Shown here one piece after another: positions 44,373 to 53,843 of a DNA stretch of 64,000 nt. The notes under the pieces were generated by a model that searched no databases, had not been told where the DNA came from, and was given only the letters and a program-made list of their open reading frames with translations. Numbering within the stretch: the stretch's first letter is position 1; each line of letters opens with the position of its first letter. Both the position numbers and the translations under genes were made by a program. Source of the stretch: an uncultured Thermoguttaceae bacterium. Lineage in GTDB: Bacteria; Planctomycetota; Planctomycetia; Pirellulales; Thermoguttaceae. The DNA lies in the NCBI GenBank assembly GCA_938042245.1, contig CALIRO010000020.1, positions 21,906 through 85,905 on the forward strand, in the 5' to 3' direction.

Positions 44373-47168
44373 TTATGGTTTTACCAGATATACGGGAACG
44401 GAGTCGATAGAAAGTGGATTCTGGCCCAGCGGGTTGCCCATCAGGTCCAGGGCATGGTAGCCGGCGGGTACGGGCAGTTTCGTTTGTCCGCTCCGGCGCC
44501 AGAGGATAATCAATTCTTTCGAGCCGGTGCGGAATCGGAACGCCTGGACACCGGCCGGTTCCGTCCATTTGCCCAGGAAGGTGAAATCGGGGCCGAGCAG
44601 CCGGGCCAAGGCGGCCTGCGCCGCATACATCTTTCTAGGTGCTCCGCCGTATTCAAAAAAGACGTTGCCAGCCGAGGATTCGTTCCAGGCGCCACAAGTA
44701 CCGGCATGATAGAAGATTTTGCGTACTCCGGCGGATCCGAGTATGGCGGCAAACTTTACCAAATCGGCCGAGGCCCGAAGTTCATTGGGCCGTTGGGATC
44801 GGCTCATGGCCGCATCGCCCACTCGGAACGGCTGGGCCGCTGGATCATCGTCGGCGTACATGCCCAGTTCGGTCATCCAGATCGGTTTGGCCTGACCTCG
44901 GGCCTGCATTCGTTGCCAGCAGTCTTGATAGGCCTTTTCGTAGCTATCCGGCGCCCCGGCATGGGGATACATGTGCAGGTCCACACCATCGCACCATCGC
45001 AGACCGTCTTGCTCGATGAACTCCCGGACGAACTGGTTGTCCGGATGGGCGCCAATGCCGCCGACGACCAGGCAGTTTGGGTCTGCCGCTTTGGCCGCCT
45101 GGTAGGCGGTGCGGAGCATCTGGATATAATCGCTCGTTTTGTACCCGAAAGATTGGGGCAGGGCGTAAGTAGTATATAAGGGTTCGTTCAAAATTTCGAT
45201 GGCGGTGATTCGCCCCTGATAATGGCGGACCGTTTGGCGAACATACTCGGCAAACCGGTCCATTCGGCTGGGTTTCATGGCGACAAGCGTGCGGCGGAAA
45301 AGATAGTCCTGCCCCTGGGTGTGCGCCCGGACCTTTTCTGGATCGACGTCGGTGGCCCACGGAGCGGTGGGAAACGGCAAAAGCACTAGCACCCGGGCGC
45401 CCGTTTGGATTACCCGGACGATTTGTTTATCCGGAATCGAAAAGTCAAACGGGGCGCCAGCGCCCGGCTGCACCAAGCGCCATTGGCAGGACCAATCCCG
45501 CCACCAAACCAGTCCCGCGTGATGAGCAAGGCGGAGCAAAAATTCCCAACTGAACGCATGATTCATGCCGAAGGCGCTATCTTGGTCGGCCGGGAACGGC
45601 TGGATCATGGCCGAACGGAGCGATTGCTGCGGGCCGACCTCCGGTTTCCAATGGATACGGAAAAAGCCCAATCGGCCGGCCAAAACACCGGTAAACTCCT
45701 TTTGCACCGATTGGCCCGGCGGAATAGGAAGTTCGACCAGTTGTTGCCAGACCGGCTCGTCCCGGTAGTCGGTAATGGTAAGTTGCCCTTTCAAAACGGC
45801 CGGTTGGCGGGTATCGTTATAGGCCCGCAAACGGAAGGCCAATCCGGCAGTCGGCTCCGTGAATATATTGCCAGGCCGATCCGTTTCCACGGCGCTTTCC
45901 ACCGCTTGGCGAGGTTGATAATCGGAGGAGTTACTTGCTGCTTGCTCCGCCGAGGAGCGGGGTACGGAACCGGTGGGCTTGGCTGGCGGCCAGCCAGCTG
46001 GTTTCGGTTGGCTAGGGGGGACTTCTCGGAGCTGGACGGCATCGATCCAAAGCTGGCCGCCCGGATGGTGGCTTCGGCGAAGGTCAATTCCCAAGCCCGC
46101 CCAGAAGAAAGGCCGCTGGGCAGTAAAGGTATATTCCACTTTTGTCCACTTTTCGGCGGCTTTGAACGCCTGCATCAGCATCGGCCCGTCCGCATGGCGA
46201 ATGAGAATCACCCCGGGCAAATCGGCCGGATCGGCCATCACATGGGCAGAAAAGACGTATTTTTGGCCCACCTCGGCCTGTATCCAGCCTTCATGGGCCA
46301 ACACCACACACTCCAGCCCAGCCGCCGATGGATCGAAATAGTCGAAATAGCTGATCGGCAGCTTTTCTCGCTGAAGCGGAAGCTGCCAGGAGTGTTGGCC
46401 GTGGTAGGCTCGGCGCCGGTCGATCTGGCCAATCCGCTCAAATAGCGCCCCGCCCCACGATGGCACATCCGGAGCAAAACATCCCCAACCGGTCGGCCCG
46501 CACTCAAAACTGCTATTCGGAATGAGGTTTTTCCCCGGCGGCCCATCGAGCACCGGTTGCCGCTGGGGCCGAAACTCTTGAAGCGGCGTTATCTCTACAT
46601 CGTCCAAGTAGAACGTTCCGGTACCAGTGAACCAGATTTGCAGTCGGCTATCCTGGGCCGCCAACGTTTGCCGGGCTTGGAAGAAAAAGGTAAACTGCTC
46701 CCACGGATCGGTTGGGCAGAAGGATTCTTCCAAGCCCACTGAGGCCCACTGCCGACGGTTCACCAAACTGATGAAGACGGCGCCGGCTTCCAGGTCTTCG
46801 GCCCTGGCCCAAAGACGCACCTGATACCATTGGCCCCGTTGGACCGCCACCTGATCTAGTTGGGCGATCATGGCATGACTATCAGGAAAGCCCGGCTCAA
46901 ACTGGGTGCATTGGAGCCGGGCGACCTTGCCCCGCTGGGGGTCAGCGACCTGGGTAAGTTTCTGCGCCACACCTTTTCGACCTAATGCTGTCCAGCCGTC
47001 GGGTAGGCCGTCGCCGTTTCGGTCTTCTTCAAACGAGCCATTGAAGATGCCTTGGAACCCGGCCGGTTCCGTAGCAGCCTTCCCGGCCAACAGCGGAAAA
47101 AGAAAACCTCCTATCATTCCCAACATCAAAACCCACCGAAACGCCCAACCTATCAAAGTAAAGTTCAT
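44373..47168 (-). CDS. Secreted clan-A glycoside hydrolase with carbohydrate-binding-like domains
   Basis: The start at ATG 47168 gives a signal peptide (MNFTLIGWAFRWVLMLGMIG); a frame start at 47192 is less likely. The 931-residue product begins with two jelly-roll, CBM-like domains (GIFNGSFEEDRNGDGLPDGW; later LIPNSSFECGPTGWGCFAPD). The catalytic barrel lies near residues 490-830: VRHYQGRITAIEILNEPLYT supplies the acid/base Glu (about residue 661) in the N-E-P motif, DGVDLHMYPHAG follows, and PIWMTELGMYADDD supplies the nucleophile Glu (about 767). Spacing and motifs fit GH39/GH5-like clan A enzymes. The substrate cannot be told. Neighbours on the same strand include another hydrolase-like gene and a ThuA-like gene. 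Confidence 0.78.
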   Translation of the reverse strand: MNFTLIGWAFRWVLMLGMIGGFLFPLLAGKAATEPAGFQGIFNGSFEEDRNGDGLPDGWTALGRKGVAQKLTQVADPQRGKVARLQCTQFEPGFPDSHAMIAQLDQVAVQRGQWYQVRLWARAEDLEAGAVFISLVNRRQWASVGLEESFCPTDPWEQFTFFFQARQTLAAQDSRLQIWFTGTGTFYLDDVEITPLQEFRPQRQPVLDGPPGKNLIPNSSFECGPTGWGCFAPDVPSWGGALFERIGQIDRRRAYHGQHSWQLPLQREKLPISYFDYFDPSAAGLECVVLAHEGWIQAEVGQKYVFSAHVMADPADLPGVILIRHADGPMLMQAFKAAEKWTKVEYTFTAQRPFFWAGLGIDLRRSHHPGGQLWIDAVQLREVPPSQPKPAGWPPAKPTGSVPRSSAEQAASNSSDYQPRQAVESAVETDRPGNIFTEPTAGLAFRLRAYNDTRQPAVLKGQLTITDYRDEPVWQQLVELPIPPGQSVQKEFTGVLAGRLGFFRIHWKPEVGPQQSLRSAMIQPFPADQDSAFGMNHAFSWEFLLRLAHHAGLVWWRDWSCQWRLVQPGAGAPFDFSIPDKQIVRVIQTGARVLVLLPFPTAPWATDVDPEKVRAHTQGQDYLFRRTLVAMKPSRMDRFAEYVRQTVRHYQGRITAIEILNEPLYTTYALPQSFGYKTSDYIQMLRTAYQAAKAADPNCLVVGGIGAHPDNQFVREFIEQDGLRWCDGVDLHMYPHAGAPDSYEKAYQDCWQRMQARGQAKPIWMTELGMYADDDPAAQPFRVGDAAMSRSQRPNELRASADLVKFAAILGSAGVRKIFYHAGTCGAWNESSAGNVFFEYGGAPRKMYAAQAALARLLGPDFTFLGKWTEPAGVQAFRFRTGSKELIILWRRSGQTKLPVPAGYHALDLMGNPLGQNPLSIDSVPVYLVKP

Positions 47169-47421
47169 GCCAAAAGCGCCTTTCCCAGCCACAGCCCCAC
47201 AAGGGTAACACTAAGGATATAGAGCAAACCTCACGCAGACTTTGGCCTTTCGTAGCGAGTAATAGTTCGGCCGATAAAAAATCACCTTGCCGCTGCGTGG
47301 GAGATGGCGTAGGGATGGCACGTCTAGCTTGTCCAGCATTCCCTAGGATCCCCTTCAAACGGAACAATCCAGGGATAAGGGGGCATCCGATCGTGTTGTG
47401 GCTGTATGTTGTTAGGGGCAC

Positions 47422-48309
<888 letters not shown>

Positions 48310-48510
48310 CGTCGTGCTCCTTTGTGCTGCAAACCAACAAAAGAACTAACACACAAAAGTATATTTATATGCGAGGCAGGGCGTAAACCCCAGTAGGGTG
48401 GGCAAGGCGAGGTAAGCAGGGGGGAAACTGGTTTGGAAAGAACTACATCCTGTTAATCTAACAGCGTTTTTTGGATTCAGCAAGTATGTGGGGCGGAAAT
48501 TCTCAGCCGT

Positions 48511-48550
48511 CTTTCCCAGCTTATAGGGCTGGCTTTCCCGGCTTATAGGG
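48511..48550. repeat. Short tandem repeat beyond the lnt stop codon
   Basis: Two near-identical units, ctttcccagcttatagggct and ctttcccggcttataggg, follow one another just beyond the lnt 3' end. No recognised role. Confidence 0.4.
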
Positions 48551-48554
48551 TATT

Positions 48555-50588
48555 TCAGTCTGGAGCCGAAGGGCTAGAGTGTGGCCGGGCTGAGGCGCCG
48601 GAAGCGGGGTTGCTGAGGCGCCCAGATCGCCAAAGTTGGCACCGGCGGATTGCCTTGTGGATCAGTTCGGCTCCTGCCACAACCAACGTACCGATGAGGC
48701 ACAGGCCGGCGAACCAATCGCCCCAGTCCAGATAGAGGCTGCGGCGACCATCGGGCGTCGGCTCGGCCAACACCACTCCCGTTGCCCGCCGAGGACCCAG
48801 CCGACGGATTCGGCCGCTCCCGTCGATCCAGGCGGAAAACCCCGTGTTGGCCGCAATCACCCATGGTTTACGAAATTCCACCGCCCGAAAAACGGCACAG
48901 ATTAGGTGTAAATCCAATTCAATAGAGCCGTAAAACCAACCGTCGTTCGTCAGGTTGACCATAAGCTCCGGTTCTTTCCCCTCCTGCCGGAGCATGAGGA
49001 TAGGGCGTCGGACCACATGGGGCAGGACGCTTTCATAGCAGATGGTTGGCGAGACCAGAAGCCGGGCCAAACCCACCGGCGCCGCCACCGCCCGCTGCCC
49101 CTCGGTCAGCCCCACACCCAGCGGCGTCAGCTTCTGCAAAAACCGGATCCGCTTTGCCAACGGCACATATTCTCCGAAGAGCACCGGATGCATTTTGTCG
49201 TAGCGGTCTAGCAGGTTGCCCTGGGGATCAACGAAAAGAGCAGTGTTGAAAAATTGTACCCCATCCGGAGCAAAATGGATGCCGTCGATGCCCAAAAGAA
49301 GCGGCACGCCAAGGGAACAAGCCAATTCCTTGACCTGCCGGCGGCCCCACTGGATGGAATCCTCGACATATCGACGAAACTGCTCCGGCCTGCCGGGCCA
49401 ATCTTCCGGCACAGCCATTGGTTCTTCCATAGTAACCCAGGGAATACGAAACATGGTCTCCGGCCAAACAAGTAAATCGACCCGGCCAAACCGCTGGACC
49501 GCCTCCTGGGAAAGCCGAACGTATTGCTCCATAATCATGGTCTGCTTTTTTGGGTCGTCTTTGATTTGGGTGTCAATGGAGCCTTGCACCAGGGCGATCC
49601 GCACCTGGCGGCTTCCGACCAAAGTGCTTTCATCGGAAGAACCCTCTTGAAGACCCACCCCGTCCGAAAGCACTGTCCTCTCTTGGCCAAGCCGCCAATG
49701 GCCGTACCAGAGCACCCCGGCAAGCATGGCTGCAGCAGGCAGGATCGGCCACAGCGTCCACCGGGCAGCCGATGGCCGATCGGTTAGGAGATAAATCTCC
49801 GGCCGATCTTTGGCGGGAGGGCCAGAAGAGGATTCCGCCATTGGATCGGCGGACGGTTCAGCCACGGGCAACATCTGGGCCAAACAGGCAGACACAAATA
49901 TCATCACAAACCCCAGCCCATACGCTCCGACTAGGTCGCAGACCTGGATGAGGGCCAACCACCGGTACTGAGTATGTCCGAGGCTAGCCATCGTAAAACC
50001 GGTAAGCAAATGGCCTCTGGCCAGTTCCAGGCCGGTCCAGATGACGGGGGCGGCTAAGAGGACCGGTATGCGAAATCGATGTACTGCCGTGCGCGTCAGC
50101 CCCACAAACACCGGCAAATAAAACGCCAAATACCACGACAAGGCAAGCCAACCCAAACTGGTGGCCCAATAGGGCAAGGTGAGCCAATGAAGTTGCACCA
50201 ACCAGTAAAAAAAACCTACCGTCCAGAGGGCCAGATACGGCCGAGGCCCGGCCAATTGCCGACGACGCACCAGCACCAACCAAGGCACCGGCGCCAGCCA
50301 GGCCAAATGCGCCAGCGACACATACCACGGCCCCGGCAGCGGCCAACTACCTGCGGCGGAGGGCTCTTCGACCGGCAAGACCTTCTGGGGGGGTTTCGAG
50401 GATAGGACGCCTGGTCGGGGCGTAGCAGTCAAAGGCTCTTCGGGCGGCAGACTGGTATCCACATTCGGCGCTACCGGCCCCAACCAGCCAAACCAACTCG
50501 TAGGCAACGGAAAAGCAGCCAGCAGCAACACCGCTCCCAACAAAGCCGGCCAAAATGTGGAATGCACATAGAACCTTTTGCCAGCCAT
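48555..50588 (-). CDS. lnt: Apolipoprotein N-acyltransferase
   Basis: A 677-residue membrane enzyme that N-acylates the N-terminal Cys of lipoproteins, the last step of lipoprotein maturation. The N-terminal half has several membrane segments (FWPALLGAVLLLAAFPLPTS; WLALSWYLAFYLPVFVGL; ICDLVGAYGLGF-like stretch). The nitrilase-like periplasmic domain begins near 330 (VRIALVQGSIDTQIKDD) and holds the triad: Glu about 377 (LLVWPETMF), Lys about 465 (RYDKMHPVLFGEYVPL), Cys about 517 (SPTICYESVLPH), with VNLTNDGWFYGS after. Longer than the usual 500-550 because of a Pro/Ser-rich N-terminal insert. A final hydrophobic helix is present (AGLCLIGTLVVAGAELI). Confidence 0.94.
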   Translation of the reverse strand: MAGKRFYVHSTFWPALLGAVLLLAAFPLPTSWFGWLGPVAPNVDTSLPPEEPLTATPRPGVLSSKPPQKVLPVEEPSAAGSWPLPGPWYVSLAHLAWLAPVPWLVLVRRRQLAGPRPYLALWTVGFFYWLVQLHWLTLPYWATSLGWLALSWYLAFYLPVFVGLTRTAVHRFRIPVLLAAPVIWTGLELARGHLLTGFTMASLGHTQYRWLALIQVCDLVGAYGLGFVMIFVSACLAQMLPVAEPSADPMAESSSGPPAKDRPEIYLLTDRPSAARWTLWPILPAAAMLAGVLWYGHWRLGQERTVLSDGVGLQEGSSDESTLVGSRQVRIALVQGSIDTQIKDDPKKQTMIMEQYVRLSQEAVQRFGRVDLLVWPETMFRIPWVTMEEPMAVPEDWPGRPEQFRRYVEDSIQWGRRQVKELACSLGVPLLLGIDGIHFAPDGVQFFNTALFVDPQGNLLDRYDKMHPVLFGEYVPLAKRIRFLQKLTPLGVGLTEGQRAVAAPVGLARLLVSPTICYESVLPHVVRRPILMLRQEGKEPELMVNLTNDGWFYGSIELDLHLICAVFRAVEFRKPWVIAANTGFSAWIDGSGRIRRLGPRRATGVVLAEPTPDGRRSLYLDWGDWFAGLCLIGTLVVAGAELIHKAIRRCQLWRSGRLSNPASGASARPHSSPSAPD

Positions 50589-50677
50589 CCGCTACCGGTC
50601 TCCTTGCCGAGGCGGTCTGGGCACCGCCCCCGGCCGAGGGAGATCTTCGGCCGTCCCAGCCCATGGACGGCAGGGGA

Positions 50678-51583
50678 TTATTGGGCGACAGGAATATCTC
50701 GATGAACAAATATTACCCATGCCGCCCCATACCACACCAGCCCAAGCACCAGCAATACCCCGTTGTACCAAACTCCCAGCGGCCATCTAACCGCCCCCAA
50801 CGACCCTAAAGATAACGTCCAGACAGCCTCCGGTTTGAGGATGAGCCGCTGCGGCTCAAAAGCACTTAGAAAGCTCAACCAATGCAGCCACCACCCGGCC
50901 GGCCAAACATAGGCTACCATGGAGACAATACTTTCGATGATGAACACTCCGGTGGCCAACCAGATGGTGCGCCACCGATCATGATCCATTGAGGAAAGCA
51001 AGGTGCTGAGCCCGCCCATCGCAAAGGTTAAGCAAAAGAGGTTGACGGCTCCTGGAACAAAAGTCCATGCGGATAAATCAGAAAATCGTTCCACCGTCCG
51101 AAGCCCCAAAGCCAGCCCAACCCAAACCGACAAGGCCAGCAAAGCGGCCCCCAGCGTGGCCAACACGCTCGGCACCAGCAGGAGGGTCCCCCGAGGTAAG
51201 GGTAAAACCAACAGATGCTCCATCGTGCCCCGACTGATTTCCCCACTGACGGTGTCCGATCCCTTGGCCACCGCCCAGCCCAGACAAACCAACAACGTCA
51301 CTAGATGCCGAAACACAATGCTCACCTGCCCTGCCTTGGTCGTATAAAGATAAAGCTCTTCCCCGAGGCTGCGTTTGATAAAATCAGGCAGGATTTCTAC
51401 GATCTCCGCCATGGCCGTGGCCTTCAGCAGACTCATCGCCCAGATAAATAGCCAGGCAAATACCACCAGCACCACCGAACTGGCCAGCATCCCCTTCCAC
51501 GAACGCCGCCAATGCCACCGCCATAAGCTCGGATGTAACCAGGAAAATTGCCGCCCAGTAGGGTTGCCCCGTTGGTTCGCCAC
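50678..51583 (-). CDS. ABC-2-type transporter permease subunit
   Basis: A 301-residue integral membrane protein with about six hydrophobic segments: MLASSVVLVVFAWLFIWAMS, VFRHLVTLLVCLGWAVAKGS, LVPSVLATLGAALLALSVWV, GLSTLLSSMDHDRWRTIWLA and others. SGEISRGTMEHLLVLPLPRG, the cytosolic coupling segment after the first part, is typical of ABC-2 permeases (NosY/DrrB-like). The signature glutamate-rich motif and order of helices fit export-type subunits. No ATP-binding subunit gene is found next to it in this window, so it must work with one encoded elsewhere. It stands 89 bases upstream of lnt on the same strand. Confidence 0.85.
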   Translation of the reverse strand: MANQRGNPTGRQFSWLHPSLWRWHWRRSWKGMLASSVVLVVFAWLFIWAMSLLKATAMAEIVEILPDFIKRSLGEELYLYTTKAGQVSIVFRHLVTLLVCLGWAVAKGSDTVSGEISRGTMEHLLVLPLPRGTLLLVPSVLATLGAALLALSVWVGLALGLRTVERFSDLSAWTFVPGAVNLFCLTFAMGGLSTLLSSMDHDRWRTIWLATGVFIIESIVSMVAYVWPAGWWLHWLSFLSAFEPQRLILKPEAVWTLSLGSLGAVRWPLGVWYNGVLLVLGLVWYGAAWVIFVHRDIPVAQ

Positions 51584-52113
51584 GATGGTCCCACTCCTCC
51601 AAGAAGATTTTTCCTCAGAATACTCCGGCTAACGGTTCCCCAAAAGACCCTCCTGTTCCCAGAACCATTGAACCTCCCAGGGGCCCCCTGAGATGGAAAA
51701 TCAAAAACCAATGGAAAATCAAAAACCAACAGTGGGTCGGTTACCCAAGGGGCTGGGCCAACCTGTTGTAGGCTGTTCTGATAAAAGCTTATTCTCATAG
51801 CTATCGGGGTAGTACCGAAGCACTTTCGGCACCCATAAATGGTATTTATATATCCCCAAAAAGAAGTAGAAAAGGAAGGGTCTTGTTATAGAAAAAGAAA
51901 ATTGGCGTTTTCCCATTTTACCACCATATGGTTATCCTAAATAGTTAAAAAGTCTGGTCCGCGGGGAATATTTTAAAAAGTTCCTCGGTTTTTTTCCTAC
52001 TGGGATGGAATAGAAGTGAATTTCGTTACGGACTTTGCCGATTATGCAAGGTGGGAGAAATTTTCTGTTTGTATCTATTTTTCGGGCTAGTGGAAGTTTT
52101 ATGAGGCAGCCGT
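51584..52113. other. AT-rich divergent intergenic region
   Basis: A 530 bp region between divergent genes. It contains the perfect tandem duplication described separately. AT-rich stretches near 51840-51960 and the divergent arrangement suggest promoters in both directions, but no convincing pair of boxes was assigned. No gene was recognised. Confidence 0.4.
51693..51728. repeat. Perfect 18-base tandem duplication
   Basis: atggaaaatcaaaaacca stands at 51693-51710 and again at 51711-51728 without mismatch. Located about 110 bases upstream of the ABC permease start codon (minus strand). Confidence 0.7.
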
Positions 52114-53526
52114 ATGGGCAAGCACCCCCCCAAATCATCTAAATCAGGTTCCCCAAAAAGAGGGGAAACCCGGATCGATCCATCCCACACATTGGGGGGG
52201 AAGTCGCCGTCTGCTACCCAACTGCCTGTACCGGTACCGATCCCCGTATTGAGCGAAGCTGGCAGGGGAGGAAATTGGGCGGCCGAACAGCTTCGCACGC
52301 AGGCCATGCAACTGGCTGAGTACCTACGCCGCCGCCAAGCCGATCTAGATCGCCGGGAAGCCCAACTGAATGCCGCCTTAGCCCAGTTGGATCAGTCGGC
52401 CCGAAGCCAGCGCCTCCAATTGGCCGAACAACAACAAATGCTGCTGGCCCAGCAAGCCGCCTTGCAAGCCCAACAAGAAGAACTCAAAAAACGCCTGGAT
52501 CGACTGGCCTCGGCCGAGGCCGCTTTGGAAGAAAAACAAAGGCACCTGCAAACTCTCTTAAGTCGGCAGGAGGAACTTCAGGCCCAAGAGGCGGAATTGG
52601 CATCTCGCCAAAGCCAACTTCACCAGCAACAAGCGGAGTTCCAAAAACGCCTTCAGCACTGGCAGACAGAAAAACAACAAGCCGAACAGGCCCTCCAGTG
52701 GCAACGGCAACAGCTCGACGCCCATCGGGAGCAGTCGTTGCGCACCATTGAGCAAGCACTGGCCGGGCTGGAACAACGCCGCCTCCTGTTGGAAACTCAA
52801 TTCCAGGCCGTTGCCGACGCCCAAGCCCGCTTAGCCCATCTGATTCAACAAACTCAAACCCTCCACCAAAAGCTCCAAGAAGAACGCCAACAGCTAGCCG
52901 AGCAAGCTCAACGCTTCCGTCAGGAGTTATTGGCCGAGTATCAACGTGCCCTGGGGGAGTTGCAGCAGAAGCGCGCGCTAGTGGCCCAGCAATCCGAACA
53001 GCTCGATCAGCAACGGGCCGCCCTGGAACAACTCCGCCAAGAACTCCACCAGCGCCATCAGGAGACCCTTCAGATTCGGCTGGCTACCGAGGAACTTTAC
53101 ATTCGGCTTTCGGGGATGGTGCCGCCTGCGGTGTTGAGTCATTCGCTGGCGGAACTTCGACGGCAAATGGCCGAAAGTTACCGTCTGGCTCAAGAGGACC
53201 TCCTCCAGCAACATCAGCAATTGGAGGCGCTTCGGGAAGAGTTGGCCCGGCTCCAAGAGAAGCTGATGAGCGATAAACAACGCCTCCAGCAGTGGGCAGC
53301 CCAACGAGAAGCGGAACTCCATGCCCAAGCAGAACGACTAGCCGCCCGAGAAGAACAACTCCAACGCCAACAGCACCTGTTGGCCGACCAATACTACCGC
53401 TGGCAAACCCAACAATTGCAACATCAGTATCAAATCCACCAGCAGGAAATGGAAGCTCTTCATAGCCACCTCTCCCAGCAGGCGGAGCCGCACCCTGCCG
53501 CCAAAACACCTCTCCAGTTCTCATGA
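52114..53526 (+). CDS. Gln-rich coiled-coil protein
   Basis: A 470-residue protein. The first 60 residues are Pro/Ser-rich and basic. From about residue 65 to 455 it is nearly unbroken heptad-like coiled coil rich in Gln, Leu, Ala, Glu and Arg (EQLRTQAMQLAEYLRRRQAD, RLQLAEQQQMLLAQQAALQA), with a short break near residue 330 (IRLSGMVPPAVLSHSLAELR) that might be a hinge. No signal peptide or membrane segment. Possible structural role or scaffold; long coiled coils are common in planctomycete cytoplasm. No family recognised. Codon use is like that of neighbours. Confidence 0.8.
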   Translation: MGKHPPKSSKSGSPKRGETRIDPSHTLGGKSPSATQLPVPVPIPVLSEAGRGGNWAAEQLRTQAMQLAEYLRRRQADLDRREAQLNAALAQLDQSARSQRLQLAEQQQMLLAQQAALQAQQEELKKRLDRLASAEAALEEKQRHLQTLLSRQEELQAQEAELASRQSQLHQQQAEFQKRLQHWQTEKQQAEQALQWQRQQLDAHREQSLRTIEQALAGLEQRRLLLETQFQAVADAQARLAHLIQQTQTLHQKLQEERQQLAEQAQRFRQELLAEYQRALGELQQKRALVAQQSEQLDQQRAALEQLRQELHQRHQETLQIRLATEELYIRLSGMVPPAVLSHSLAELRRQMAESYRLAQEDLLQQHQQLEALREELARLQEKLMSDKQRLQQWAAQREAELHAQAERLAAREEQLQRQQHLLADQYYRWQTQQLQHQYQIHQQEMEALHSHLSQQAEPHPAAKTPLQFS

Positions 53527-53843
53527 AGCACCGGGAATAGGGGCTGACAGAGCACCCTATCAGCAGACAATTACCCGATCGGAAACCCTCTGAAGAGTGG
53601 TTGTCATGGACCTCCAGTGGACCACTGCTAATGGGGACGGGGGGAGGAGTTCCCCCTCCGGAAACCCCTGGTGGAAAATCCGCTGGCGGCTGGTTTTCTC
53701 CAAGCTTGGCCCTATTAGAGGGAACCAAACGGCACTGGATAAACCGGCTTCTAAAATCCGAATAGACGTTCCGGTTTCTTTTCGGTACACTGACCGCCCC
53801 TAGAGTCGCCCTGGTGCGGAGGATTTCCAGAAAGGCTTCCCCA
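53527..53843. other. Intergenic region upstream of the AsmA-like gene
   Basis: A 317 bp spacer between two same-strand genes. No gene and no clear promoter pair. An AGAAAGG Shine-Dalgarno-like sequence near 53830 belongs to the next gene. Confidence 0.35.

Noticed and set aside
44235..45179. Plus-strand frame of 314 codons over the 3' part of the clan-A glycosidase gene
   Set aside because: The minus strand carries the catalytic motifs; the plus frame has no recognisable domain.
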